Assembly: GCA_031256175.1 (NCBI GenBank)
Contig: JAIRRC010000033.1
Coordinates: 1-34,627, forward strand
Reading direction: 5' to 3'
Length of the DNA: 34,627 nt
Source: Rickettsiales bacterium
GTDB taxonomy: Bacteria > Pseudomonadota > Alphaproteobacteria > Rs-D84
Part shown: one piece after another, positions 1 through 9,984 of the stretch
Numbering within the stretch: position 1 is the stretch's first letter
Layout of the letters: every line of letters begins with the position of its first letter
Program-made: the position numbers and the translations under genes
The notes under the pieces: model-generated
The model's input: only the letters and a program-made list of their open reading frames with translations
What the model was told of the DNA's origin: nothing
The model's database searches: none

Positions 1-267
1 GCCCCGGTCGCCGTCGCGGTCATTCGCGCGCTCGCGGAACTTTTTCGCGGACTCTTCGTCGCGCTGTATCAGTTTCAGGGTTTTGACCGAAAGCTTGCCG
101 TTTCTGTCTTCGGTATCGAATTCCACTATGTCGTTTTCGTTAAGAAAGCGAATGTCTGCCTCGCGCAGGGCGGTCGAATGCACGAATACATCTTCCGAGC
201 CGTCAATCGGGGATATGAATCCATAGCACTTTTTGCCGTTATACCATTTTACTTTGCCTTGACGCAT
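1..267 (-). CDS. Cold-shock-domain protein, C-terminus cut by window edge
   Basis: Reverse strand translates from 267 as MRQGKVKWYNGKKCYGFISPIDGSEDVFVHSTALREADIRF...; KVKWYN and GFI...DVFVH match the CSD RNP motifs. Absent from the ORF track because its stop lies outside the window. Confidence 0.9.
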   Translation of the reverse strand, partial: MRQGKVKWYNGKKCYGFISPIDGSEDVFVHSTALREADIRFLNENDIVEFDTEDRNGKLSVKTLKLIQRDEESAKKFRERANDRDGDRG

Positions 268-415
268 CTTATCAATCCTTGGGTTAGTTGCGTTGCGATT
301 CCGCGGAGTTATGCGGAACCTAGGACACATTATATACGCCCCCCGGAATTTTGCAAGGGGAATTATTTTTATCCTTGCATTTCGGAAGGACATACTATAA
401 AATCGGGTCTGCGAT

Positions 416-492
416 GCAGGCGTAGCTCAGTTGGCTAGAGCGCAACCTTGCCAAGGTTGAGGTCGCGGGTTCGAGCCCCGTCACCTGCTCCA
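416..492 (+). tRNA. tRNA-Gly(GCC)
   Basis: Cloverleaf readable: anticodon arm CAACC-TTGCCAA-GGTTG, T-arm GGTTCGAGCC, encoded CCA. One C-A mismatch in the acceptor stem. Confidence 0.93.
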
Positions 493-519
493 CTTCGTTC
501 AAGAGGTGGATTTTTTATC

Positions 520-595
520 GGAGACGTAGCTCAGTTGGTAGAGCAAATGACTTTTAATCATTGGGTCCAGGGTTCGAATCCCTGCGTCTCCACCA
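520..595 (+). tRNA. tRNA-Lys(TTT)
   Basis: Acceptor GGAGACG/CGTCTCC, anticodon arm AATGA-CTTTTAA-TCATT, T-loop TTCGAAT, encoded CCA. Confidence 0.96.
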
Positions 596-674
596 AGATT
601 CAATGTATATAAATAAATTTGTTGCATTTGTAAAAACTTGTGATAAAATCCTGAAAAATCAAGGGATTCTAGCC

Positions 675-1190
675 ATGGCGTCCAACAAGTTCAAGCAAGA
701 CCAGTTCGTCGTCTATCCCATGCAGGGCGTGGGCAAAATCGTTAACATAGAGGAACAGGTCGTCGCCGGCCAGAAAATCCAGCTTCTTGTCATAGAGCTC
801 GCGCGAGAGAAAATCGTTCTGCGCGTCCCGGTCGAACGGACCGATATTTTGGGACTTCGCCCGCTGGTTTCGCAAAAGGAAATGTCCGAGGCCATAGCTT
901 CCGCCAAGCAGCCGCCGGCAAGCAAGCGCATGATTTGGGCGCGCCGCGCCGCCCAGTATGAGGAAAAAATCAATTCCGGAAATCCGGCGGAACTGGCCGA
1001 CGTCATCCGCGATTTGCAGCGCCGCGCCGCGGACGACCCGATGACTTTCTCGGGCCGAAAGCTTTATATCCGCGCCCTTGAACGCATGGCCGAGGAATTC
1101 GCGGTGCTTCATAAAATCGAACTGAAAGAAGCGGAAGAAGAAATCGAAGGCTTGCTTGGCGTTCCGAAAGAAGCCGATATTAACGCTTAA
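675..1190 (+). CDS. carD: CarD family transcriptional regulator
   Basis: MASNKFKQDQFVVYPMQGVGKIVNIEEQVVAGQKIQLLVIEL...KIVLRVPVER is CarD/CdnL-like. ATG at 675 preferred over the 561 ORF start, which overlaps the tRNA. Confidence 0.9.
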   Translation: MASNKFKQDQFVVYPMQGVGKIVNIEEQVVAGQKIQLLVIELAREKIVLRVPVERTDILGLRPLVSQKEMSEAIASAKQPPASKRMIWARRAAQYEEKINSGNPAELADVIRDLQRRAADDPMTFSGRKLYIRALERMAEEFAVLHKIELKEAEEEIEGLLGVPKEADINA

Positions 1191-1280
1191 TATTAAGGAC
1201 AAAATATTAAAGACAAAAAATCCTTAGCGGAAATTTTCGGGGTTATTAAGCGGCGGTTCCCGCACGCTTTAAGGAATTTT

Positions 1281-1313
1281 ACAATGGACCCCGTGCTTCC
1301 ACGGGGTGACGAG
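1281..1313 (+). repeat. Dispersed hairpin repeat R1, copy 1
   Basis: ACAATGGACCCCGTGCTTCCACGGGGTGACGAG; stem CCCCGTG/CACGGGG. Confidence 0.75.
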
Positions 1314-1326
1314 CGGGGGGAGGGTT

Positions 1327-1342
1327 GTCTATTATAATAGAC
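1327..1342. repeat. 16-bp perfect palindrome, copy 1
   Basis: GTCTATTATAATAGAC, extended by T/A to 18 bp. Confidence 0.8.
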
Positions 1343-1348
1343 AGATTA

Positions 1349-2557
1349 TCATTGCGCGGATGGATTTATTGCGAATGTATCGCGCCAATTTGCGACAGGC
1401 GAACCATCGACCGAGCATTGGACGTTTTCGAATCCTGATTCCGATTGCGAGGATTTCATCAGCGAGTTCACCATGACGCCGCCCAATGCCCCGAACGCGA
1501 CGCCGAACGCCGAATCCACAAGCGCGCGCTTCGCGCCTATGAATTCGCCCTTTGCGCCGACCCAGCGGTTGGGGTCCGTAAGCTTGGAGTCCATCGGCAG
1601 GATTTTAATCCTATTCGGGTTGGGTTCGACGCGCGGCGCGATTTCGTCCAGGGCCGCCCTGAATCCTTCGGCCGAATAACCGCCTATGCAGGCGTCGCCG
1701 ATAACCACCAATGGAACGCCGTCGCCGGCACCGCAGAATTTCTTCATGTTTTCGAATTTTCCACTTTCCTTTTCGGCGTTTATCCGGTTGACCTTAACCG
1801 AAGGATATTCTTCCGCTACGACATCTTCTATAAACTTGTCCACCTGTTTGCAAATCGCGCACCAGGAAGCATAAAACATCGTGAATTCGCCCTTTGTAGG
1901 CGCAGGTTCCGCAATGGGCGCGGCAAATTCCACCGCCGCCACCGGCGCCGCGACCGATACCGAGCAATTTTCCCAGCCGCCGCCGGCGCATTTGCAGTTT
2001 TCGCCGCCCTCGGCGAATTTCGCTTTTTCAAGGTAATAATACAGGGTAATATCGTCTATTTTCAAGCGGTTGCGTTGATTGTGCTGTTCCGGAGAGATGG
2101 CGCTTCCGCTGTAATTTTCGCCCACGAATTCGCCAAGCGGGGTTTTAAGGGCGCTATCGCAGCAATTTATGGTATTTCCGACGGGCAGGCAGTTATCGTT
2201 CTTGGCCAATAATTCCATAAACGAATCTTTGGTCCATTTTTTCTGCGCCGATTTCGGCGTTTCGCCATAGACGGACGAGCATTCCGACCAACCGCCCGCC
2301 TGGCATGTGGTTTTGCTGTAAGCCGGGCAGAATCCCATGCCCAAAGATTCGTTTATTGTGTAATACAGGACGACAATGGTTTTATCGTCGTAATAGTCGC
2401 GCTTGGTATTTTCCGGCGCGCAGCAATACCAGGTCTGCCGCCCGCCGCCGTCCTTTCCGGCGTCTTTGCAGCCGTGAACGTCAGGCGCGGCCGCGCCTGC
2501 GGGGCTTGCCAGCAAGCCCAGCAATAAAAACGATATGATGGTCAAAGTTCTAGCCAT
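1349..2557 (-). CDS. Secreted protein with thioredoxin-like domain (WCAIC) and a C-terminal glycine-zipper/Cys module
   Basis: Signal peptide MARTLTIISFLLLGLLASPAGAAA; Trx-like segment FTMFYASWCAICKQVDKFIEDV...; C-terminus parallels the protein at 9985-11475. Confidence 0.8.
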   Translation of the reverse strand: MARTLTIISFLLLGLLASPAGAAAPDVHGCKDAGKDGGGRQTWYCCAPENTKRDYYDDKTIVVLYYTINESLGMGFCPAYSKTTCQAGGWSECSSVYGETPKSAQKKWTKDSFMELLAKNDNCLPVGNTINCCDSALKTPLGEFVGENYSGSAISPEQHNQRNRLKIDDITLYYYLEKAKFAEGGENCKCAGGGWENCSVSVAAPVAAVEFAAPIAEPAPTKGEFTMFYASWCAICKQVDKFIEDVVAEEYPSVKVNRINAEKESGKFENMKKFCGAGDGVPLVVIGDACIGGYSAEGFRAALDEIAPRVEPNPNRIKILPMDSKLTDPNRWVGAKGEFIGAKRALVDSAFGVAFGALGGVMVNSLMKSSQSESGFENVQCSVDGSPVANWRDTFAINPSAQ

Positions 2558-2658
2558 AAGCCCATTATACCATATTTTTTTCCATTATGCCCTTGATTTA
2601 TACGAAAAAATGCGCTATATAACCTTGATAAATTCCATCCAAATTACAAGAGGTCAAA

Positions 2659-3195
2659 ATGCCCCGCCCATACATGCCCGCTTCCACCGCCAAATGGCTT
2701 ATAGAAAACACCGCGCTTAGCTTCGAGCAAATCGCCGAATTCTGCGGCCTTCACGAGCTGGAAGTCAAGTCCATCGCCGATTCCGAGAACTCCAAAATCC
2801 AGGGGCTTAACCCGTTGCTTGCCGGACAAATCGACAAGGAAGACATCGAAAAGTGCGAAGCCGACCATTCGCTCCGCCTGGAACTCAAAAAAGGCATCGC
2901 GGACGAACAGGCAAGCGCCAAGAAATTCAGATACACGCCTATCAAGCACCGCAGGCACCGCGGCGGCGGAATCCTTTGGCTTATCAAAAATTATCCCGAG
3001 CTTACCGACACCACCATCGCCAAGCTTATGCGTTCGACCAAGACGACGGTTTCCCTGATGCGCAGCAAGACCCACAAGTCATACGCCGACACGGAAATTT
3101 CCAATCCGGTCGTGCTTGGCCTTATATCGGGCGTCGCTTTGCAGGAACTGGTGGATAAAGCCCGCAGGAAAGCCGCGAAAGCCTCCGCGCAATAG
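2659..3195 (+). CDS. trcR: Cell-cycle transcriptional regulator TrcR (DUF1013 family)
   Basis: MPRPYMPASTAKWLIENTALSFEQIAEFCGLHELEVKSIAD... and GGGILWLIKNYPELTDTTIAKLMRSTKTTV are DUF1013-like. Confidence 0.85.
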   Translation: MPRPYMPASTAKWLIENTALSFEQIAEFCGLHELEVKSIADSENSKIQGLNPLLAGQIDKEDIEKCEADHSLRLELKKGIADEQASAKKFRYTPIKHRRHRGGGILWLIKNYPELTDTTIAKLMRSTKTTVSLMRSKTHKSYADTEISNPVVLGLISGVALQELVDKARRKAAKASAQ

Positions 3196-3200
3196 TGAAT

Positions 3201-3240
3201 TTTACGATTTGAGATTCCCGCCTGCGCGGGAACGACAAAG
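3201..3240 (+). repeat. Dispersed repeat R2, copy 1
   Basis: TTTACGATTTGAGATTCCCGCCTGCGCGGGAACGACAAAG. Confidence 0.75.
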
Positions 3241-3248
3241 GAGATTGA

Positions 3249-5315
3249 ATGACTAAAAATATCAGCGCGACGGCCAAGTTCCTTATCGAAAGCCTGCCCG
3301 CAAGCCTGCAACAGCTGGCAACCCGAAGCGTCGCCGACGGATTCGTGGCGCTTGACGAGCTTCGCGCCGCCGCGGCCGCTTCCGAAGACCAGGAAATCAA
3401 TTTCGAGGAAATCGTCGAATTCTTCAAGAACGACCTCGAGCTCGACATCGCGGAAGACAACGGAATCTCGCGCGCCGACGCCGCCTATGCCGAAGACGAC
3501 GACGAAGGCGGCAAAAAGTCCGAGCTTAACGAAGAGCAATCCCAAGTCGAAGACGACGACTACGAATTCTACGCCCAGCAGCTTATGAAGTCCAATATCG
3601 GCGCCATAAACATAAGCCAGGATTCCGTCCAATCGTATCTGCGCCAAATCGGCCAGGTGCAGCTGTTAAGCGGCGCGGGCGAAATCGCCATCGCGCAGCG
3701 AATCGAAGTCGCGAACAACCTGGTCATCTACGGCCTTTGCGAAAACCCGATGACCATCCGCTTCATGCTGGAACTTTACCACCAACTGACCGAGGGAAGC
3801 ATCCGCTTGCGGAACATCGTCAATCTTGAAAACATGTATTCGTCCGAGGCCGAGCTTAAATCCGTCCAGGAACTGGACGAGGCGCTTAAAGCCAGCGGCG
3901 CGGAAGACATCGAAGAACTGGAAGAGGACGAAGACGATTCGATTGCCTCGGCCGAGGAAGAAGAGGAGGAAGAAGCGGAAGAAGCCGCCGAGGGCGAAGA
4001 GGGCGCGGCGCCCAAGGAACGCGACGGGAAAAGTTCATCCGGCGTTTCCATTTCCGCGATGGAAGAATCCCTTATGCCGATGGTCCTGGAACTTTTCGGC
4101 GAAATCGAAAAGCAGTTCAAGCAGATGGAAGCGCTTCAAAAGCAGCGCATGGACGTCATGACCGGCGCGAAAAAAGCCGACCCGTCGCTGGAAAAGAAAT
4201 ATGTGAAGACGCGGAACTCCATCTTCGACAAGGTCATAAAAATCCGCCTGCACGACGACCGCGTCGCCGAAATCATGGACAGGCTTACGTCAAAATCCGC
4301 GCTTCTGATGGGACTGGAAGGCAAGCTGATGCGCCTTGCGGTTTCGATGAAATTGAAGCGCGAGGAATTCCTCGAACACTATACCGGGCGCGAGCTCAAC
4401 AAGGGCTGGGTCAAGAACGTCGCGCGCCTTAAAAACCAGGCCTGGGGCAAGTTCGTCAAAAAATACGAAAACGAAATCGCGAAAATCCGCGCCGAAATCC
4501 TTAACATCGCGGTAGACACAGGCCAGCCGACCAGCGAGTATAAACGCGTGGTCGAGATGGTTCTTCGCGGCCAGGCCGAAGTCGCGCGCGCCAAGCGCGA
4601 GATGATTGAAGCCAATTTGCGCCTTGTCATAAAGTCCGCGAAAAAATCTTCGAACCGCGGTTTGGGCTTGGAACTTTCCGACCTTGTGCAGGACGGAAAC
4701 ATCGGACTGATGAAGGCGGTCGACAAGTTCGACTATCGCCTCGGATACAAATTCTCGACCTATGCGACGCACTGGATTCAGCAGGGAATTCTGCGTTCAA
4801 TCGCCGACCAGGCGCGCACCATCCGCATACCGGTTCACATGATTGACAATATCCACAAGATTCAGCGCGTGACCCGCCAGTTTATCCATAAGCACGGCCG
4901 CAATCCGACGCCCGAGGAACTCTCGAAAATCATCTATATGCCGGTCGAAAAAATCCACAAGGCCCTTAAAGTGAACCTTAAACCGGTGTCTTTGGAAGCG
5001 CCGCTCGGCGGCGACGAAGACAGCAGCCGCATGGAAATCATCGCGGACGAAAACGCGCGCGACCCGTTCCATTCCGCCGTGCAGAAAAACATCCGCCAGG
5101 TCTTCACCAAGCTTTTGGCCGAACTCACGCCGACCGAAGAAAACGTCCTTCGCCAACGCTATGGAATGAACACGAACCGCACCCTTACTTTGGAAGAAGT
5201 GGGCGAGCACGTCGGCGTCACCCGCGAACGCATACGCCAGATTCAGGAAAAGGCCATTCAAAAACTCCGCCATCCGACGCGCGCAAGAAAGCTCCGTTCT
5301 TTCTACGAAGAGTAA
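3249..5315 (+). CDS. rpoD: RNA polymerase sigma factor RpoD
   Basis: Region 2 (SDLVQDGNIGLMKAVDKFDYRLGYKFSTYATHWIQQGILRSIADQARTIRIPVHM) and region 4 (TLEEVGEHVGVTRERIRQIQEKAIQKLRHP); acidic non-conserved insert. Confidence 0.97.
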   Translation: MTKNISATAKFLIESLPASLQQLATRSVADGFVALDELRAAAAASEDQEINFEEIVEFFKNDLELDIAEDNGISRADAAYAEDDDEGGKKSELNEEQSQVEDDDYEFYAQQLMKSNIGAINISQDSVQSYLRQIGQVQLLSGAGEIAIAQRIEVANNLVIYGLCENPMTIRFMLELYHQLTEGSIRLRNIVNLENMYSSEAELKSVQELDEALKASGAEDIEELEEDEDDSIASAEEEEEEEAEEAAEGEEGAAPKERDGKSSSGVSISAMEESLMPMVLELFGEIEKQFKQMEALQKQRMDVMTGAKKADPSLEKKYVKTRNSIFDKVIKIRLHDDRVAEIMDRLTSKSALLMGLEGKLMRLAVSMKLKREEFLEHYTGRELNKGWVKNVARLKNQAWGKFVKKYENEIAKIRAEILNIAVDTGQPTSEYKRVVEMVLRGQAEVARAKREMIEANLRLVIKSAKKSSNRGLGLELSDLVQDGNIGLMKAVDKFDYRLGYKFSTYATHWIQQGILRSIADQARTIRIPVHMIDNIHKIQRVTRQFIHKHGRNPTPEELSKIIYMPVEKIHKALKVNLKPVSLEAPLGGDEDSSRMEIIADENARDPFHSAVQKNIRQVFTKLLAELTPTEENVLRQRYGMNTNRTLTLEEVGEHVGVTRERIRQIQEKAIQKLRHPTRARKLRSFYEE

Positions 5316-6304
<989 letters not shown>

Positions 6305-6305
<1 letters not shown>

Positions 6306-7361
6306 TGCAGGAATTATTCAATGAAATTTCGGAAGCGGTAGAAACCTTACGGGGGTATCTTTGACCCGGCTAAGCTGAAAACCGAACTTGCCGAATTGGA
6401 AACCCAGGCGAACGACGAGAATTTATGGAACGATGCGGGAAAAGCAAAATCCGTTCTTCAAAAAAAATCGGCGCTTGAAAAAAAGCTGAAAGATTTCCTT
6501 TCGCTGGAATCCGACCTGGCAACGCTTAAAGAATTATACGACGATTCGGACGAGCTTAAAGCCGCGGTCCGCGAGCTTCACGCACGCGCGCTTGCCGCGA
6601 AAGACATGACCATGTTCTCGGGCGAGGCGGACGGCAACGACGCTTTCCTTTTCGTCCAGGCGGGCGCGGGCGGGACCGAAGCGCAGGACTGGGCGTCGAT
6701 GCTGGCGCGAATGTATGTCCGCTGGGCGGAACGCAAGGGCTTTTCTGTCGAGACAATAGAAGAGCATCCGGGCGAGGAAGCGGGCCTTAAATCCGCGACC
6801 TTCCGCATAGCCGGCGAACGCGCCTACGGCTGGCTGAAAAACGAAATCGGCGTGCACCGCCTTGTCCGCATTTCGCCCTTCGATTCGAACGCGCGGCGGC
6901 ATACTTCGTTTTCTTCCATCGATGTATGGCCGGACGTTTCCGACGACATAAACATCGAAATCAACGAGAAGGATTTGCGCATCGACACCTATCGTTCGTC
7001 GGGCGCGGGCGGCCAGCACGTGAACAAGACCGACAGCGCGGTCCGCATAACGCACCTTCCGACGAATGTCGTCGTGCAATGCCAGACGGAACGCTCGCAA
7101 ATCCAAAACCGCGAAACCGCGATGAAAATGTTGAAATCCAAATTATACGAACTTGAAATGAAAAAGCGCGAAGCGGCCGAAAACGCGGCGCTTTCGCAGC
7201 AGAAGAAAATCGAATGGGGCAGCCAGATTCGGTCATACGTCCTGCAACCCTATCAGATGGTGAAAGACTTGCGGACCGACGCCTTTCGCACCGACCCGAA
7301 CAATGTCCTTGACGGCGACATCGACGATTTCATGCTGGCCAATATGAAGAAGACTATTTAG
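6305..7361 (+). CDS. prfB: Peptide chain release factor 2, programmed +1 frameshift (6305..6361 joined to 6363..7361)
   Basis: ATG at 6305 opens 19 codons ending CGG GGG TAT CTT TGA C; a +1 shift at 6362 enters the frame with the GGQ motif (SSGAGGQHVNKTDSAVRITHLPTN). Confidence 0.96.
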
Positions 7362-7509
7362 CGCCAAGGTATTCCCAAGCGGTCATGCTTTTAAGCTTTG
7401 AAATCTGCGCGGCCGTGAATTTTTTCACGCCGGGTTTTTCGTTCAGGTATTCCCAAGCAGTCATGCTTTTAAGCTTCGAAATCTGCGCGGTCGTGTATTT
7501 TTTCATCAT
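7354..7509 (-). CDS. 51-aa microprotein of two tandem KK(F/Y)TxAQISKLKSMTAWEYL units
   Basis: MMKKYTTAQISKLKSMTAWEYLNEKPGVKKFTAAQISKLKSMTAWEYLGAK; GGAGGG ribosome-binding site upstream of ATG at 7509. Confidence 0.65.
   Translation of the reverse strand: MMKKYTTAQISKLKSMTAWEYLNEKPGVKKFTAAQISKLKSMTAWEYLGAK
7367..7505. repeat. 61-nt direct repeat, two copies (7367-7427, 7445-7505), 78-nt period
   Basis: By eye, 57 of 61 positions are identical. Confidence 0.95.
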
Positions 7510-7570
7510 TGTTCCCTCCGTTTCACGAATTATAACAGAAGGGAAGCGGGAAAGGCATAGGTAAAACTTC

Positions 7571-9466
7571 TTAATCGCCCACGTCCGGGCTGGCGATGCG
7601 GACATGTTTTAGATTCGCTACATAAAAAGGACTTGAGCTGTTTAATCCAAAAGACGCAGTTCGGACGCCCCGTCCCATAAAAGCGCCAACCGGGAAAGTC
7701 CACCAGGTCGTATCGCCGCCGGCCAGCAAGTCATATGTAGAGTCGCAGCCGGGCTGCGCGCTCGACCTGTCTATATTATAGAGCTGGTTCATCGTCCCCC
7801 ATACGCCCACGTTCGAAATCATGCTTGAATTGTTGCGGACAATCCCGCCGTTCGCCTCAAAGCTTTTACTGCTGCCATGGTCGCCTTTCATATCGGGATT
7901 CCCATATGAAACCGCGCAAAATTCGGAAGCCATATCGTTGCACAATTCCCAGAACTGCTTTATATAATTGGTAGAGCTTTCATCCCTGTTTATCATTTGC
8001 CCGCAGTCGGTGAAAAAATTATTGTCGCGCAACATTCTTTGGTCGGCGTTCATATTGGCCACCAGGCTGTTGTGCGAATAATCGGTTTGGAAGTTGCCAT
8101 TGCCGCCGAACCCGACATTGGGCGCCCACGATGCATATTCGCCTTTGTCAAAAGTCGCCGGATAAATCATAATCCATGCCTTGTCGCTGGCGGTCGAACC
8201 GGAATCGCTCCCGGTGTAATTTTTCAAATAGGCATATGCGCCGTTCCGCCAATCCGCCGGGCGGTGCCGCATGGTCCAAACGGAATTGGGCATTATGTCG
8301 CCGGCTTTATAATTATGATAAGGATGGCTGTTGTCCAACCCAATCGTGTCGCAGCACATCGTATGGAACCCGCCTATCATGGTGGCGTTCGCAAGGGTCG
8401 GAAATGTATGTATAACCATGTCGCCCTCATCCCTGTCCAAAACGAAGATGTAATAATCCTTGCCGCGTTCCAGCGTCCCCGGATTGACCGCGACGTCTTT
8501 ATAACCGCTTCCGTCTTTCAAACGGACCTGAATCTTGCCGCTGTTCGGCACCGCGGACAAATACCAGCCGCCAGCGGCGCTTCCGTAAAGATAGCCATCG
8601 CCACCGCCGGCATTTCCAGGCGTCGAAGCTTCGAACGCGATGTCGGATAATTTTATTCCATTAAGCGAAATTTCCGAAACTTCGGGGCGCCATTCGCCGC
8701 CGGGGTTCCCGGCCGCGGCTTCCAGGTTCCAGCTGTCGCCCGGCTTCCATCCGGCGCCCGCGGTCCATTTGCCGCCGCTTAGCTCATACAAATACGTTCC
8801 AAGTTGCGCCGACGTAACATAGTCCGATAAATTGGGAACCGAACCGGCGGGTCCCTGCGGGCCCATAAGCCCGGGCTGTCCGGCGGCGCCCGCCGGGCCA
8901 GCGGGACCCGTCGGACCGGCGGGACCGGGGGCGCCGACCAAACCTTCCGATTGCAGCTGATTTATAATTTCAGAAATATTCACCGAAGAATTATTGCCCG
9001 CAATATTCGCAATCCATTCGGATTCGGTTCCAACAAAACCTTTTTCCGCCGCGATTTCATAAGCGGATTTTCCAGGGTCGCCTTTTTCACCCTTCTCGCC
9101 GATTGCGCCGACTATGACAAGGAGTTCAAGCTCGCGCTGTAAATCATCCACCATGCGTTCCAACCGCGCTATGTCCTGCAATGTCGAAGTGCCCGAATTC
9201 GTCGCGCCCGTCCCGGTGCCCGGGACGCTTCCGCCCGGCGCAGTATTGGAAGAACCGGGCGTCGTTCCGCCGCCGCCGGTTTGGGTGTTGGTGGTGTTAA
9301 GCGCATTGCCGGCCATACTTCCGCCGCGCATGTTCGAAACGCTTCGCGAAATATTGAGCCCAAGCGAACCGCCGCTTTTGGATATTGCCGGTTTTTTATT
9401 TATAGTCGCCGAATACGCCGCGCCGGCGGCGCAAGTCATTATTATGAAAACTAAAATTTTTCTCAT
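7571..9466 (-). CDS. Secreted collagen-like repeat protein
   Basis: Signal peptide MRKILVFIIMTCAAGAAYSA with GGAGG RBS upstream of 9466; GEKGEKGDPGKSAYEIAAEKGFVGTESEWI; Gly-X-Y run GAPGPAGPTGPAGPAGAAGQPGLMGPQGPAG at 8843-8935. Confidence 0.85.
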   Translation of the reverse strand: MRKILVFIIMTCAAGAAYSATINKKPAISKSGGSLGLNISRSVSNMRGGSMAGNALNTTNTQTGGGGTTPGSSNTAPGGSVPGTGTGATNSGTSTLQDIARLERMVDDLQRELELLVIVGAIGEKGEKGDPGKSAYEIAAEKGFVGTESEWIANIAGNNSSVNISEIINQLQSEGLVGAPGPAGPTGPAGPAGAAGQPGLMGPQGPAGSVPNLSDYVTSAQLGTYLYELSGGKWTAGAGWKPGDSWNLEAAAGNPGGEWRPEVSEISLNGIKLSDIAFEASTPGNAGGGDGYLYGSAAGGWYLSAVPNSGKIQVRLKDGSGYKDVAVNPGTLERGKDYYIFVLDRDEGDMVIHTFPTLANATMIGGFHTMCCDTIGLDNSHPYHNYKAGDIMPNSVWTMRHRPADWRNGAYAYLKNYTGSDSGSTASDKAWIMIYPATFDKGEYASWAPNVGFGGNGNFQTDYSHNSLVANMNADQRMLRDNNFFTDCGQMINRDESSTNYIKQFWELCNDMASEFCAVSYGNPDMKGDHGSSKSFEANGGIVRNNSSMISNVGVWGTMNQLYNIDRSSAQPGCDSTYDLLAGGDTTWWTFPVGAFMGRGVRTASFGLNSSSPFYVANLKHVRIASPDVGD

Positions 9467-9696
9467 GGATGCCTCCTTTCGCTGCATGCGAAAGGGGCGG
9501 GATTTTGAAATTATCGCTATAAGACGACAGCGCCCGCCTTCGATATATAACGGGCACAATCCCGCCGAGGCGGGATATATTTGTCTGCGCCTATCCGGGC
9601 GCACTTATAGACGAGAAATTTCAATTCTCGGCATCTTTCGAATGCACTTATATATTACATTAAAACAGGATGTATTTCAATCGGTAAAAATAAAAA

Positions 9697-9724
9697 GGAA
9701 AAGCCCCCGAAAGGGGGCTTTTCC
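9697..9724 (-). terminator. Rho-independent terminator for the microprotein at 9743-9907
   Basis: GGAAAAGCCCCC-GAAA-GGGGGCTTTTCC, then TTTTTATTTTT on the minus strand. Confidence 0.85.
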
Positions 9725-9742
9725 ATATTGGACCGCCGCGGA

Positions 9743-9907
9743 TTATCTGGCGGGATTGGAATATTGCTTTCCGAATGTTTCCTGGAATTTCGTGGGCGTC
9801 ATTCCGTGTTCGGCAGAAGCGTTGATTTGCGTAAGCGCCGCGATTTGGGCATCGCTTTTCTTGTCTTTCGCCGCCAGCACCGCAATATTGGATGTGATTT
9901 CGTCCAT
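9743..9907 (-). CDS. 54-aa microprotein, below the ORF-track size cutoff
   Basis: MDEITSNIAVLAAKDKKSDAQIAALTQINASAEHGMTPTKFQETFGKQYSNPAR*; RBS-like AAAGGGGAAAACC upstream and terminator directly downstream. Confidence 0.65.
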   Translation of the reverse strand: MDEITSNIAVLAAKDKKSDAQIAALTQINASAEHGMTPTKFQETFGKQYSNPAR

Positions 9908-9984
9908 GGTTTTCCCCTTTGGTTAGGTTTGAATGAACCATAAACGACTTTTTGTCAAAAGTCAAAGGGTTTTATAAAATGAAA

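Noticed and set aside
178-438. 86-aa plus-strand ORF
   Set aside because: Overlaps the cold-shock gene and the start of tRNA-Gly.
3900-4030. Acidic low-complexity stretch (EEDEDDSIASAEEEEEEEAEEAAEGEEG) in rpoD
   Set aside because: Acidic non-conserved inserts are common in primary sigma factors; not evidence of a new function.
6362-6364. Apparent nonsense/frameshift mutation in prfB
   Set aside because: Matches the known RF2 programmed frameshift site, so not a pseudogene.
7367-7505. Direct repeat as a CRISPR array
   Set aside because: Only two 61-nt units, both in frame in a coding sequence, with a 17-nt gap and no cas genes.
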